This document shows positions 7,088-14,292 of a DNA stretch of 19,141 bases, piece by piece. The translations under genes were made by a program, and so were the position numbers. Each line of letters starts with the position of its first letter. Position 1 is the first letter of the stretch. The DNA is from CAZMGD01 sp964565705 (GTDB lineage Bacteria; Actinomycetota; Acidimicrobiia; Acidimicrobiales; Ilumatobacteraceae): the NCBI GenBank assembly GCA_964565705.1, contig CAZMGD010000084.1, positions 1 to 19,141 on the forward strand. Reading direction: 5' to 3'. The notes beneath the pieces are model-generated. The model searched no databases, had not been told where the DNA came from, and saw only the letters and a program-made list of their open reading frames with translations.

Positions 7088-7687
7088 CTACCGGTGGCGG
7101 AGGACGGTGACTGCGAAGTCGGCGTCGGGGTGCCAGGCCCGAAGGTCCCAGGTGGCGAAGCGGTGCTCGATGCGCAGGCCGGCGCCAACGACAGCGGCGT
7201 CAAAGACTGCGAGGGACAGGTCGCGGCGCGGGTCGAACCCGACGACGACGAACCCGTACGGGCGGACGTGCCGGGTGACGCCTTCGAGCACGGCCTGCTC
7301 CGTACCCGGCGCGATGAACAGCATCACGTTGCCGGCGAGCACGGCACCGTCGAACGGCTCCGGTTCGCCGAGCGCGGCCAGGTCGAGCTCGGCGAGGTCC
7401 GCCACCAGCCAGCGCGGTCCTGGGTGGTCGGCTTCGGCGGCCTCGATCAGCACCGGATCGGCATCGACGCCGACGACGTGATGGCCCCGTTCGTGGAGCA
7501 CCGCGCCCGTGCGACCGGGCCCGCACCCGGCGTCGAGCACCCGGGCCCGTCGCGGCAGCATCGCATCGATCAGCCGAGCTTCGCCGGCCAGGTCCGCACC
7601 CTCGGCAGCCATCGTCCGGAAGCGCTCCACGTACCAGTCCGAGTGTCCGGCCTTGGTCTCGGTGACCCAGCGCGTCGGAGCTGCCAT
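7088..7687 (-). CDS. Class I SAM-dependent methyltransferase
   Basis: Small methyltransferase (199 aa) of the Methyltransf_11/25 type. The SAM-binding loop is VLDAGCGPGRTG (50-61), followed by the acidic strand end VVGVDADP that would hold the ribose. FDGAVLAGNVMLFIAPG matches the motif after the core sheet. The C-terminal half has the usual strand pattern (GFVVVGFDPRRD, DADFAVTVLRHR). The substrate is not predictable. The ATG at 7687 has TAAGGT six bases upstream, suggesting a leaderless transcript, though GGAGG also lies very near. The gene ends only 7 bp from the paired palindromes. Confidence 0.85.
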   Translation of the reverse strand: MAAPTRWVTETKAGHSDWYVERFRTMAAEGADLAGEARLIDAMLPRRARVLDAGCGPGRTGAVLHERGHHVVGVDADPVLIEAAEADHPGPRWLVADLAELDLAALGEPEPFDGAVLAGNVMLFIAPGTEQAVLEGVTRHVRPYGFVVVGFDPRRDLSLAVFDAAVVGAGLRIEHRFATWDLRAWHPDADFAVTVLRHR

Positions 7688-7693
7688 GCCTCC

Positions 7694-7699
7694 ACCTTA
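7694..7699 (-). promoter_or_regulatory. -10 box, methyltransferase (leaderless type)
   Basis: TAAGGT on the minus strand with 6 nt to the ATG at 7687. The spacing would put the transcription start at or next to the start codon. Confidence 0.5.
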
Positions 7700-7754
7700 G
7701 GGACGGCTCGTCGTCACTCTCGGTTCGGCCCCGCACCGTTGTGTCACCTGCGGC

Positions 7755-7864
7755 GGTGACGGTGAGGATCTCCACCCCCGTCGCTCGTGACCACGACCGT
7801 GTGCTCGAACTGCGCGCTCGGCAGCCCGTCCGCGGTGACCCTCGGTCCAGCCGTCCGCCCACTG
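7755..7864 (-). pseudogene. map: Remnant of methionine aminopeptidase C-terminus
   Basis: Read on the minus strand, three frames join into the end of a type I methionine aminopeptidase: ADGWT (7858-7844), then VTADGLPSAQFEHTVVVTSDG (7839-7777), then VEILTVT (7775-7755). QFEHTVVVT with a following DGVEILT is the conserved C-terminus of the family, and its Glu is the last metal ligand. One frameshift lies near 7840-7843 and another in a run of five C on the plus strand at 7775-7779. The catalytic N-terminal domain is absent. Two shifts within 70 bp favour decay over sequencing error. A functional copy presumably lies elsewhere. Confidence 0.75.
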
Positions 7865-7911
7865 CCGCAGCCGCGTCGCCCCCGCCGTCGACATCAGTCA
7901 CACCATAGGCA

Positions 7912-8304
7912 TCAGGCGACCTTCCGCTCGTCGGGACGGGCTTCGGCGAGGAAGCCGAGGGTCTGCCACAGCTCGGCACGCAAACGATCGGACCGAGGCG
8001 CGACGAGCCGGTTCGCCGCGATCACCCCCTCGATCATGTCCGCGGCGACCGCGACCCACGGGCGGCCGCGCACCCGCACCGCGACCGCGGCGCCCGACGA
8101 GTGGCGGCGGATCGACCGATCGACTCCCACCAGCCGCGGCGGCGACCGGAAGCTCGGCGCGAGGAGCCCGTGACGGCGGGCGGCGGCGGCCAGCTCCCGG
8201 GCCGCATGGGCGAAGGCCGCCGTGCCCGCCATCTGGACCGAACCGTCGGCGGCCGGCGGCCGATGGGGTCCGGCCGGGACTGCTGATCGAAGGTGTCGTT
8301 CCAT
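7912..8304 (-). CDS. Hypothetical protein
   Basis: A 130-aa protein that I do not recognise. It is rich in Ala and Arg with no signal peptide or membrane segment. A short helix-like region (AAFAHAARELAAAARRHG, about 28-45) is followed by a strand-rich stretch (GAAVAVRVRGRPWVAVAADM, about 71-90) and a helical C-terminus (RLRAELWQTLGFLAEA). The ATG at 8304 is the first in frame. No clear ribosome site or TANNNT box precedes it. It is divergent from the nuclease gene, with 75 bp between the starts. Codon use fits the neighbours, which is why I accept it as a gene. Confidence 0.6.
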   Translation of the reverse strand: MERHLRSAVPAGPHRPPAADGSVQMAGTAAFAHAARELAAAARRHGLLAPSFRSPPRLVGVDRSIRRHSSGAAVAVRVRGRPWVAVAADMIEGVIAANRLVAPRSDRLRAELWQTLGFLAEARPDERKVA

Positions 8305-8365
8305 GCCCTGAATCGTGCACGAGGCGTGTCACAGGGTTTCCCGGACCCAACCCACCGGCGCGCCC

Positions 8366-8371
8366 TACGAT
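8366..8371 (+). promoter_or_regulatory. -10 box, nuclease gene (leaderless type)
   Basis: TACGAT with 8 nt to the GTG at 8380. It supports that start over the upstream ATG at 8293 and the GTG at 8404. Confidence 0.5.
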
Positions 8372-8379
8372 CCACGGGC

Positions 8380-9318
8380 GTGGCGGTCGGTGACAACCAG
8401 GAGGTGGCGCTGAACCCGGCGCAGCAGCGGGTGATCGAGTTGCTCGGTCGTGGCGGCGAACGCACGGCCCTTCCCGGCGGCCTGGCCGGCGACCTGCGCT
8501 CGATCCTGGAGGAGGAGCTCGCTCCGGTCGCCGATCACATCGACGAGTCGCCGCTGTGGGTCAGCAAGCACCATCTGGCCACCGTGCACGCCTGCGAGGC
8601 GCACTACCACGCGTCGATCGAGGTGCCGTTCTCGTGGAACCCGGCGAACGCCCGCGGCATCGTCGCCCACCGGGCGATCGAGATCATGACCCACTGGCGC
8701 GGCGAGGCCGTGCCCGGCGACGTCGTCGACGAGACCATCGCCCGCCTGACCGACGAGACCGACCGGGGTGGCATCGGTGGCTACCTCGCCGGCCTCGACG
8801 AGTACGACCGGGCTGACCTGCGCGGTCAGGCGGTCGAGCGTGTCACGTCGTTCGTCGAGTGCTTCCCGCGGCTGAAGTCGAGGTGGCTGCCGCGCACGGA
8901 GGCAAAGGTCCGCGCCGAGCTGCTCGACGGAGCCATCGTGCTGTCCGGCAAGGTCGACCTGTCGCTGGGAAGGCCGGGCGACAAGGTGATCATCGACCTC
9001 AAGACCGGTTCACCGCGGGCACAGCACCGCGAGGACCTGCGCTTCTACGCGTTGCTCGAGACGCTCAGCCGGGGCATCGCGCCGCGCAAGCTGGCCAGCT
9101 ACTACCTCGACGCCGCGACCACCCATCCCGAGGACGTGAGTGAGGGCGTGCTGCGAGCGGCCGTGCGCCGCACCGTCGACGGCGTGCACCGCATCGTCGA
9201 GGTCCGCGCCGGGCTGCGCGATCCCGACCGCGTGCCGGGCTCGCAGTGCACCTGGTGCATCCTGCTGCCCGAGTGCGAACCGGGCCAGGCCTCCCGCAGG
9301 GCCTTCGACGACGACTGA
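8380..9318 (+). CDS. RecB-like PD-(D/E)XK nuclease with probable iron-sulfur cysteines
   Basis: Predicted DNA nuclease (312 aa) of the RecB/Cas4/AddB C-terminal type. Active-site candidates in family order are His97 (GIVAHRAIE), Asp193 (GKVDLS) and Asp206-x-Lys208 (VIIDLKTG), followed by a helix with the RecB-type Gln/Tyr pattern (EDLRFYALLE). Cys72 together with C-x2-C-x5-C at residues 290, 293 and 299 matches the 4Fe-4S staple of Cas4 and AddB. The N-terminus NPAQQRVIELLG resembles the Q-motif region of UvrD-type helicases, but no helicase domain follows. The GTG at 8380 is chosen from its -10 box. No cas genes or repeats are nearby, so a repair role is more likely than CRISPR adaptation. 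Confidence 0.8.
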   Translation: MAVGDNQEVALNPAQQRVIELLGRGGERTALPGGLAGDLRSILEEELAPVADHIDESPLWVSKHHLATVHACEAHYHASIEVPFSWNPANARGIVAHRAIEIMTHWRGEAVPGDVVDETIARLTDETDRGGIGGYLAGLDEYDRADLRGQAVERVTSFVECFPRLKSRWLPRTEAKVRAELLDGAIVLSGKVDLSLGRPGDKVIIDLKTGSPRAQHREDLRFYALLETLSRGIAPRKLASYYLDAATTHPEDVSEGVLRAAVRRTVDGVHRIVEVRAGLRDPDRVPGSQCTWCILLPECEPGQASRRAFDDD

Positions 9319-9335
9319 TTCCCGACTGATCCAAC

Positions 9336-9385
9336 GTTCTCGGTCGGATTCTGGTCGCTGGAGGTGCCAGAAACCGACCGAGAAC
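9336..9385. terminator. Long bidirectional hairpin between nuclease and VOC genes
   Basis: The 19-base arms GTTCTCGGTCGGATTCTGG (9336-9354) and 9367-9385 pair with a single A-A mismatch around a 12-nt loop. It starts 17 bp after the nuclease stop and ends 6 bp before the stop of the facing VOC gene. No T-tract is present on either strand. Confidence 0.85.
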
Positions 9386-9391
9386 CGAGGG

Positions 9392-9805
9392 TCAGGCGGA
9401 CTCGGCGTGGCAGCAGACCTCGAGCTCCATCCCGTCGAGGTCGCGGAAGAACAGCGACCACTCGCTGCCCAGGCGCCGGACCTCACCGACGTCGGCCCCG
9501 GCCGCGACCAGGCGGTCGCGCACCGTGTCCAGCACGTCGCGAGACGCGACGGCGAGCGCGAAGTGGTCGATGGGCCCACGGCCACCCTGGGTGCGCCGGT
9601 CCCCGACGATCGAGGCCGCGTCCGTCTCGAATGCGTTCAGCGCCGCGCCACCGCCGAGGTCGAGGATCGTCATCCGCGGGTGGTCACCCGTCGCAGCCAT
9701 CTCGAACGTGACCGTCGCGTCGAAGGCATCGACGTAGAAGCGCACCAACCGGTCGAGGTCGGCGGTCACGGTCGCCACGTGGTTGAACCCAGTCGTCACT
9801 GGCAT
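9392..9805 (-). CDS. VOC (glyoxalase/bleomycin-resistance/dioxygenase) family protein
   Basis: Single VOC-fold protein (137 aa) with two beta-alpha-beta-beta-beta units. Likely metal ligands are His8 (FNHVATVTADLD), His in GPIDHFALAV, and Glu in the closing DLDGMELEVCCH. LVRFYVDAFDATVTFE is the typical helix of the first unit. The family covers glyoxalases, dioxygenases and antibiotic-binding proteins, so the reaction is unknown. The ATG at 9805 is preferred over the upstream ATG at 9832 because TACGCT lies 6 nt before it. A frameshifted VOC-like gene lies directly upstream. Confidence 0.85.
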   Translation of the reverse strand: MPVTTGFNHVATVTADLDRLVRFYVDAFDATVTFEMAATGDHPRMTILDLGGGAALNAFETDAASIVGDRRTQGGRGPIDHFALAVASRDVLDTVRDRLVAAGADVGEVRRLGSEWSLFFRDLDGMELEVCCHAESA

Positions 9806-9811
9806 CGCGCC

Positions 9812-9817
9812 AGCGTA
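9812..9817 (-). promoter_or_regulatory. -10 box, VOC gene (leaderless type)
   Basis: TACGCT on the minus strand with 6 nt to the ATG at 9805. Confidence 0.5.
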
Positions 9818-9824
9818 TGCCTGT

Positions 9825-10207
9825 TCAGGCACCGGGCCGGACGTGTGGGGTGATCAACGCGACCGGGCATCCCAGGCCGAGCGACTCGCGCACGGTCGCG
9901 ATGCGCCGACCCGGTTGCACGGCGTCCTTCACCGGACCGAGCTGATCGCCCAACCGGGCGGTGGCGACGTCGAGGTCGACGACGGTGAGCACCAGTCCCC
10001 ACAGGTTGGCCGGACCCTCGGCGACACCCGGATGGGTGACGACCTCGATCACCAGCTCACCGCTGCCAGGAACCTGGACCGAGGGGTACGCGAGACGAGG
10101 CGGACGCGGACGCCGCCGATCGTCGTGCTGGCGTCGGTGTCGATGCTCGAGCCGAGCGCCTGCCAGGCGGCGGCGTCTGCGGCGAGCGACAGCTCGACGA
10201 CGCTCAT
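9825..10207 (-). pseudogene. Frameshifted VOC-like gene
   Basis: From an ATG at 10207 the frame reads a plausible N-terminus (MSVVELSLAADAAAWQALG, then TTIGGVRVRL) but then hits a TGA near 10050. A different frame continues as AYPSVQVPGSGELVIEVVTHPG and ends with VQPGRRIATVRESLGLGCPV and ALITP, an ending I associate with VOC-like proteins of actinobacteria. The switch falls between about 10089 and 10105 and needs one lost base or two gained. Intact, the product would have about 127 residues. Since only one shift separates two good halves, a sequencing or assembly error is as possible as a real mutation. Confidence 0.65.
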
Positions 10208-10252
10208 GCTGTGAAGGGCCCGCTCACACTCGGGGCGGGCGGCCGGGTGAAT

Positions 10253-10339
10253 TCAGCCTCGACCCATGTTCGGACGCTTGCCGTGGTTGGCCTTCGAGCG
10301 GCGCAGCCGAACCTTGCGCTTCTTGGTCTTCTTCGACAT
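10253..10339 (-). CDS. Ribosomal microprotein bL37 family
   Basis: A 28-residue, extremely basic protein beginning MSKKTKKRKVRLRR, with the conserved block SKANHGKRPN (15-24) and ending MGRG. The block matches what I recall of bL37, the roughly 24-residue large-subunit protein first seen in mycobacterial ribosome structures, which ends KANHGKRPNA. The four-residue C-terminal extension is unusual as far as I recall. The gene lies 27 bp downstream of the lpdA-like stop but has its own TAGCGT box 8 nt before the ATG, so it is probably transcribed alone as a leaderless mRNA. Because of its size it is easily missed by gene finders. Confidence 0.85.
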   Translation of the reverse strand: MSKKTKKRKVRLRRSKANHGKRPNMGRG

Positions 10340-10347
10340 GGCTGGCG

Positions 10348-10353
10348 ACGCTA
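10348..10353 (-). promoter_or_regulatory. -10 box, bL37 gene (leaderless type)
   Basis: TAGCGT on the minus strand with 8 nt to the ATG at 10339. It sits between the lpdA-like stop codon and the bL37 start. Confidence 0.55.
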
Positions 10354-10366
10354 TCGGCGCGATCCG

Positions 10367-11728
10367 CTATTCGGCGGCGTCGGCCAGCGACTCCGAGAGC
10401 GCCGGGTGCACCAGCAGGCTCTCGAGGATGTCGGTGACCTTGAGGTTCGCGGTGACGGCGAGCGCGATCACCGAGATCAGCTCGGCGGCGTGGCGCCCGA
10501 CGATCGATCCGCCGAGCACGACGCCGGTGGCGGGGTCGGACAGGATCTTCACGAAGCCCCGTGGATCGGCGTTGATCAGCGCCTTCGCCGACGCCGAGAA
10601 CGGCACCTTGGTGACCCGGATCTTGCGGCCGGACGCGAACGCCTCCGCCTCGGCCAGGCCGACGTCGGCGATCTCGGGCTCGGTGAAGATCGCCGAAGCC
10701 GCCTTGTCGTAGTCCAGGTGGCGGTGGGGCCCGACGTGCAGGCCCATCATGTGCTCGGCCACCTTGCGCCCCTGCATCGACGCGACGGACGAGAGCGGCA
10801 GCTTCCCGCTGACGTCACCGGCGACGTAGATGTGTGGCTGGTTCGACTTGCAGTTGTGGTCGATCGGGATGTAGCCGGCGGCGTCCATCGTGATCCCGGC
10901 CGCGTCCAGGTCGAGGCCGTCGCTGTTGGGCACCGACCCGATCGCCAGCACCGCGTGCGAGCTGCGCACGACCCGGCCGTCGTCGCAGCGCACGACGACC
11001 CCGTCGTCGTCGCGGTCGATCGCCTCGGCGCGCGCGCCCTTCAGCAGCTTCACGCCGCGGCTCATGAAGTCCTCCTCCAGCGCTGCCGCGACCTCCGGGT
11101 CCTTGCCCGGCAGCACCTGCTGGCGGCTGACCACCAGCGTGACCTGCGCTCCGAAGGACGAGAACATGTGGACGAACTCCACCCCGGTCACGCCCGAGCC
11201 GATCACCGTGACGCTGGTCGGGAACTCCTTCGGCGGGTAGCAGTCGCGAGTCGTCAGGATCCGGCTGCCGTCGGGCTGGCACCAGTCGGGGATGCGCGGA
11301 CGGGTGCCGGTGGCCACCAATGCCGTGTCGAACGACAGGTGCTCGGTGCCCGCCGCCGAGTCCACGATCACCTCGTGCGGGCCGGCGAAGCGGGCAACCC
11401 CGCGGATGATCCGCACGCCCTGGCTCTCCAACAGGCTGGTCGTGTTCCGTCGCAGGTGGTCCTGGATGCCCTGGATCCGTGCCGTGAGCCCGGGGATGTC
11501 GACCTCGGGCATCGTCTCCTCGAGGCCCATGTGCTCGCTGCGCCGCAGGAAGCTGAGCGCGCCCCCGGTCGCGATCATCGTCTTCGAGGGGATGCAGTCC
11601 CACAGGTGAGCCGCGCCTCCGACGACGTCGCGTTCGACCAGCACCACCTCGGCGCCGAGGCGGGCGGCGTACGTCGCTGCCGTGTTGCCGGCCGGGCCAC
11701 CGCCCAGGATCACGAAGCGAGTCGCCAC
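10367..11728 (-). CDS. lpdA: LpdA-like FAD-dependent NAD(P)H quinone reductase/dehydrogenase
   Basis: Flavoprotein (453 aa) of the pyridine nucleotide-disulfide oxidoreductase family. It has an FAD dinucleotide motif GGGPAG (9-14), an NAD(P)H motif VIGSGVTGVEF, a second FAD motif IYVAGDVSG and the C-terminal dimerisation domain with LLVHPALSES. The redox-active pair of true lipoamide dehydrogenases (CxxxxC) is incomplete: Ala40 replaces the first cysteine while Cys45 remains in DCIPSK. Mycobacterium tuberculosis LpdA (Rv3303c) has the same type of loss and acts as a quinone reductase, so that is the likely role; soluble transhydrogenase is an alternative. The GTG at 11728 is chosen from the TAGCCT box 8 nt before it. 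It is divergent from lysS. Confidence 0.85.
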   Translation of the reverse strand: MATRFVILGGGPAGNTAATYAARLGAEVVLVERDVVGGAAHLWDCIPSKTMIATGGALSFLRRSEHMGLEETMPEVDIPGLTARIQGIQDHLRRNTTSLLESQGVRIIRGVARFAGPHEVIVDSAAGTEHLSFDTALVATGTRPRIPDWCQPDGSRILTTRDCYPPKEFPTSVTVIGSGVTGVEFVHMFSSFGAQVTLVVSRQQVLPGKDPEVAAALEEDFMSRGVKLLKGARAEAIDRDDDGVVVRCDDGRVVRSSHAVLAIGSVPNSDGLDLDAAGITMDAAGYIPIDHNCKSNQPHIYVAGDVSGKLPLSSVASMQGRKVAEHMMGLHVGPHRHLDYDKAASAIFTEPEIADVGLAEAEAFASGRKIRVTKVPFSASAKALINADPRGFVKILSDPATGVVLGGSIVGRHAAELISVIALAVTANLKVTDILESLLVHPALSESLADAAE

Positions 11729-11736
11729 AGGGCGTG

Positions 11737-11742
11737 AGGCTA
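11737..11742 (-). promoter_or_regulatory. -10 box, lpdA-like gene (leaderless type)
   Basis: TAGCCT on the minus strand with 8 nt to the GTG at 11728. It shares the 83-bp divergent spacer with the lysS promoter. Confidence 0.55.
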
Positions 11743-11796
11743 CTGGCCGGGGGCGTTCGGCCCGGAAGGAACTCGCGTCGAGGCATGGCGAGGCGG

Positions 11797-11802
11797 TACC
11801 GT
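11797..11802 (+). promoter_or_regulatory. -10 box, lysS (leaderless type)
   Basis: TACCGT with 9 nt to the GTG at 11812. No Shine-Dalgarno sequence lies between box and start. Confidence 0.55.
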
Positions 11803-11811
11803 CGAAGCCTT

Positions 11812-13344
11812 GTGACGGAGCCAACCGACGACGAGGTCGCGCCGGCAGAGGACGGGGAGCCGACGGGCAGCGGCCTGGCCGCCGAGCGCTCCCGCCGGTT
11901 CGCCGCGATCGATGCGATGCGAGACGGTGGCGTCGACCCCTATCCCCACCGCTTCGACCGCACGGACACGCTCGGCGATCTGCGGGCCCGGCACGGCGAG
12001 CTCGGACCCGGCACCGAGACCGAGGTGTCCGCCGCGGTCGCGGGGCGGGTGATGCTCAAGCGCGAGCAGGGCAAGCTCGTGTTCGTCACGATCCGCGACC
12101 GCAGCGGCGACCTGCAGCTGTTCGCCAGCAAGGCGGTGCTCGGCGACGACGGGTTCGCCGCCGTGCGCGCCCTCGACCTCGGCGACTGGGTCGGTGCGAC
12201 GGGCACGGTCATGACGACGCGCAAGGGCGAGCTGAGCCTCAAGGTCGAATCGGTCCAGTTGCTCGCCAAGGCCGTGCGCCCACTGCCGAACAAGTGGGGT
12301 GGGATCGCCGACCCCGACACCCGCTTCCGCCAGCGCTACGCCGACCTGATCGTCAACGAGGACGCTCGCCGCGCGTTCGAGATCCGCCACGCGACCATCG
12401 CCAGCTTCCGGCGCACGCTGCACGACGAGGGGTTCATCGAGGTCGAGACCCCGATGCTGCACGTCGAGGCCGGTGGGGCGCACGCCCGCCCGTTCCTGAC
12501 GCACCACAACGCGCTGGACATGCCGCTGTTCCTGCGCATCGCGCTGGAGCTGCACCTCAAGCGGCTGATCGTCGGCGGGATGGAGCGGGTGTACGAGATC
12601 GGCCGTGTGTTCCGCAACGAGGGCATCGACACCCGCCACAACCCCGAGTTCACGATGATGGAGCTGTACCAGGCGTTCGGCGACTACCGCGAGGTGATGG
12701 CGATCACCGAGCGCCTGATCACCAACGCCGCGGTCGACGCAACCGGATCGAGCACCGTCACGGTCGAGGGCACCGAGGTGGATCTCCGCGACGACTGGCC
12801 ACGCCGGCGCATGATCGACCTGATTGCAGATGCAATCGGTGTCGAGGTCCACCCGTCGCAACCGCTGGAGCAGGTGCGCGCGCTCGCCCGCGAGCACGGC
12901 GTCAAGCCACTGGAGCGCTGGGGCCAGGGGAAGATCATCGAGGAGTTGTTCGAGGCGACCGCCGAGGCCTCCCTGGTGCGCCCGACGTTCGTGACCCACC
13001 ACCCGACCGAGGTGTCGCCACTGGCCCGCACCGACCCGTCCGACCCGACGCTGACCGAGCGCTTCGAGCTGTTCGTCGGCGGACGTGAGCTGGCCAACGG
13101 CTACAGCGAGCTCAACGACCCGCGCGAGCAGCGCGCCCGGTTCGAGGACGAGCAGGTGGCGAAGGACGCCGGCGACGACGAGCGCGGCTCGGTCGACGAG
13201 GACTACCTGCGCGCCCTCGAGTACGGCATGCCGCCGACCTGCGGCCTCGGCATCGGCATCGACCGCGTCGTCATGCTGCTGGCCGCCGCGCCCTCGATCA
13301 AGGAGATCATCCTGTTCCCGACGCTCCGGCCGGAGGTGTTCTGA
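11812..13344 (+). CDS. lysS: Lysyl-tRNA synthetase, class II
   Basis: Charges tRNA-Lys with lysine in the cytoplasm (510 aa, usual length). The N-terminal OB-fold anticodon-binding domain covers roughly residues 70-160 (VAGRVMLKREQGKLVFVTIR). Class II motif 2 is GRVFRNEGIDTRHNPEFTMM (264-283), preceded by FLRIALELHLKRL, and motif 3 is GLGIGIDRVVML (478-489). All match bacterial LysS. The GTG at 11812 begins the acidic N-terminal tail; an ATG at 11734 in the same frame would overlap the divergent promoters and is rejected. The stop is directly followed by the dapD ATG, so the two are co-transcribed, joining lysine use and lysine synthesis. Confidence 0.96.
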   Translation: MTEPTDDEVAPAEDGEPTGSGLAAERSRRFAAIDAMRDGGVDPYPHRFDRTDTLGDLRARHGELGPGTETEVSAAVAGRVMLKREQGKLVFVTIRDRSGDLQLFASKAVLGDDGFAAVRALDLGDWVGATGTVMTTRKGELSLKVESVQLLAKAVRPLPNKWGGIADPDTRFRQRYADLIVNEDARRAFEIRHATIASFRRTLHDEGFIEVETPMLHVEAGGAHARPFLTHHNALDMPLFLRIALELHLKRLIVGGMERVYEIGRVFRNEGIDTRHNPEFTMMELYQAFGDYREVMAITERLITNAAVDATGSSTVTVEGTEVDLRDDWPRRRMIDLIADAIGVEVHPSQPLEQVRALAREHGVKPLERWGQGKIIEELFEATAEASLVRPTFVTHHPTEVSPLARTDPSDPTLTERFELFVGGRELANGYSELNDPREQRARFEDEQVAKDAGDDERGSVDEDYLRALEYGMPPTCGLGIGIDRVVMLLAAAPSIKEIILFPTLRPEVF

Positions 13345-14265
13345 ATGACTGTCGCCTGGGGTGTCGGCATCGCCACGATCGACGCGAACCGCACCGTGCT
13401 CGACACCTGGTACCCACACCTCGGCCTCGGCGAGCTGCCGGCAGGGCGCTTCGCGGAGGAGCTGGCGTCCGCCGCCCGTCGCGACGACCTCCGCAGTGTG
13501 GAATGCATGGTGGTCGAGCGCCAGATCGAGCTCGAATCCGCCCCGGTCGACACGCACGACGTCTACCTGCGCCTCCACCTGCTCTCGACGTGCACGGTCG
13601 CGCCCCACGGGCAGGATCTGACCGGCGTGTTCGGACTGCTGGCGAACGTGGCCTGGACAAATGTCGGGCCCGTCGCCGCCGACTCGCTCGACGAGCTCCG
13701 GTTCAAGGCGCGGCGCACCAACCGGGCCCTCACGGTGCACGGTCTGGACAAGTTCCCGCGCCTGACCGACTACGTCACGCCGCCAGGCGTGCGCATCGCC
13801 GACGCCAATCGGGTGCGGCTCGGTGCCCACCTCTCGCCTGGCACCACCGTCATGCACGAGGGTTTCGTGAACTACAACGCGGGCACCCTCGGCGCGTCGA
13901 TGGTGGAGGGTCGGATCTCGGCGGGCGTGGTCGTCGGCGACGGATCCGACATCGGTGGCGGCGCCAGCATCATGGGCACGCTGTCGGGCGGCGGCAAGGA
14001 GGTCGTCTCGATCGGTGAGCGCTGCCTGCTCGGCGCCGAGAGCGGCCTCGGCATCTCGCTCGGCGACGACTGCGTGGTGGAGGCGGGGCTCTACGTCACG
14101 GCCGGCACGCTCGTGCGCCTCCCCGACGGCGACGTCGTCAAGGCCCGGCAGATGTCGGGTGTCAGCAACCTGTTGTTCCGCCGCCACAGCCAGACGGGCG
14201 CGGTCGAGGCCGTGCCACGCAGCGGTTCGTGGGGTGGCCTCAACGCCGCGCTGCACACCAACTGA
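13345..14265 (+). CDS. dapD: Tetrahydrodipicolinate N-succinyltransferase
   Basis: Transfers succinyl from succinyl-CoA to tetrahydrodipicolinate in the succinylase branch of diaminopimelate/lysine synthesis (306 aa). The N-terminal domain opens MTVAWGVGIATI. A left-handed beta-helix of hexapeptide repeats follows (about 150-250), with VRLGAHLSPGTTVMHEGFVN, YNAGTLGASMVEGRIS and IGGGASIMGTLSGGG. The closing part includes RQMSGVSNLLFRRHSQTG. This is the longer actinobacterial DapD type. The ATG follows the lysS stop with no gap and uses GGAGG at 13332-13336 inside lysS. The cell-wall precursor meso-diaminopimelate depends on this pathway, so the gene is likely essential. Confidence 0.95.
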   Translation: MTVAWGVGIATIDANRTVLDTWYPHLGLGELPAGRFAEELASAARRDDLRSVECMVVERQIELESAPVDTHDVYLRLHLLSTCTVAPHGQDLTGVFGLLANVAWTNVGPVAADSLDELRFKARRTNRALTVHGLDKFPRLTDYVTPPGVRIADANRVRLGAHLSPGTTVMHEGFVNYNAGTLGASMVEGRISAGVVVGDGSDIGGGASIMGTLSGGGKEVVSIGERCLLGAESGLGISLGDDCVVEAGLYVTAGTLVRLPDGDVVKARQMSGVSNLLFRRHSQTGAVEAVPRSGSWGGLNAALHTN

Positions 14266-14292
14266 CACGCCGCGACGTGATCTGATGGGGCG

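Noticed and set aside
8380..9318. Cas4 of a CRISPR system
   Set aside because: The cysteine pattern is similar, but no repeat array or other cas gene is present, and the protein is longer than typical Cas4.
9783..10214. 143-residue plus-strand open frame
   Set aside because: The minus strand carries VOC-like sequence in two frames here; the plus frame shows no family features.
10211..11737. 508-residue plus-strand open frame
   Set aside because: Antisense to bL37 and the lpdA-like gene, with the same shadow composition and no domain.
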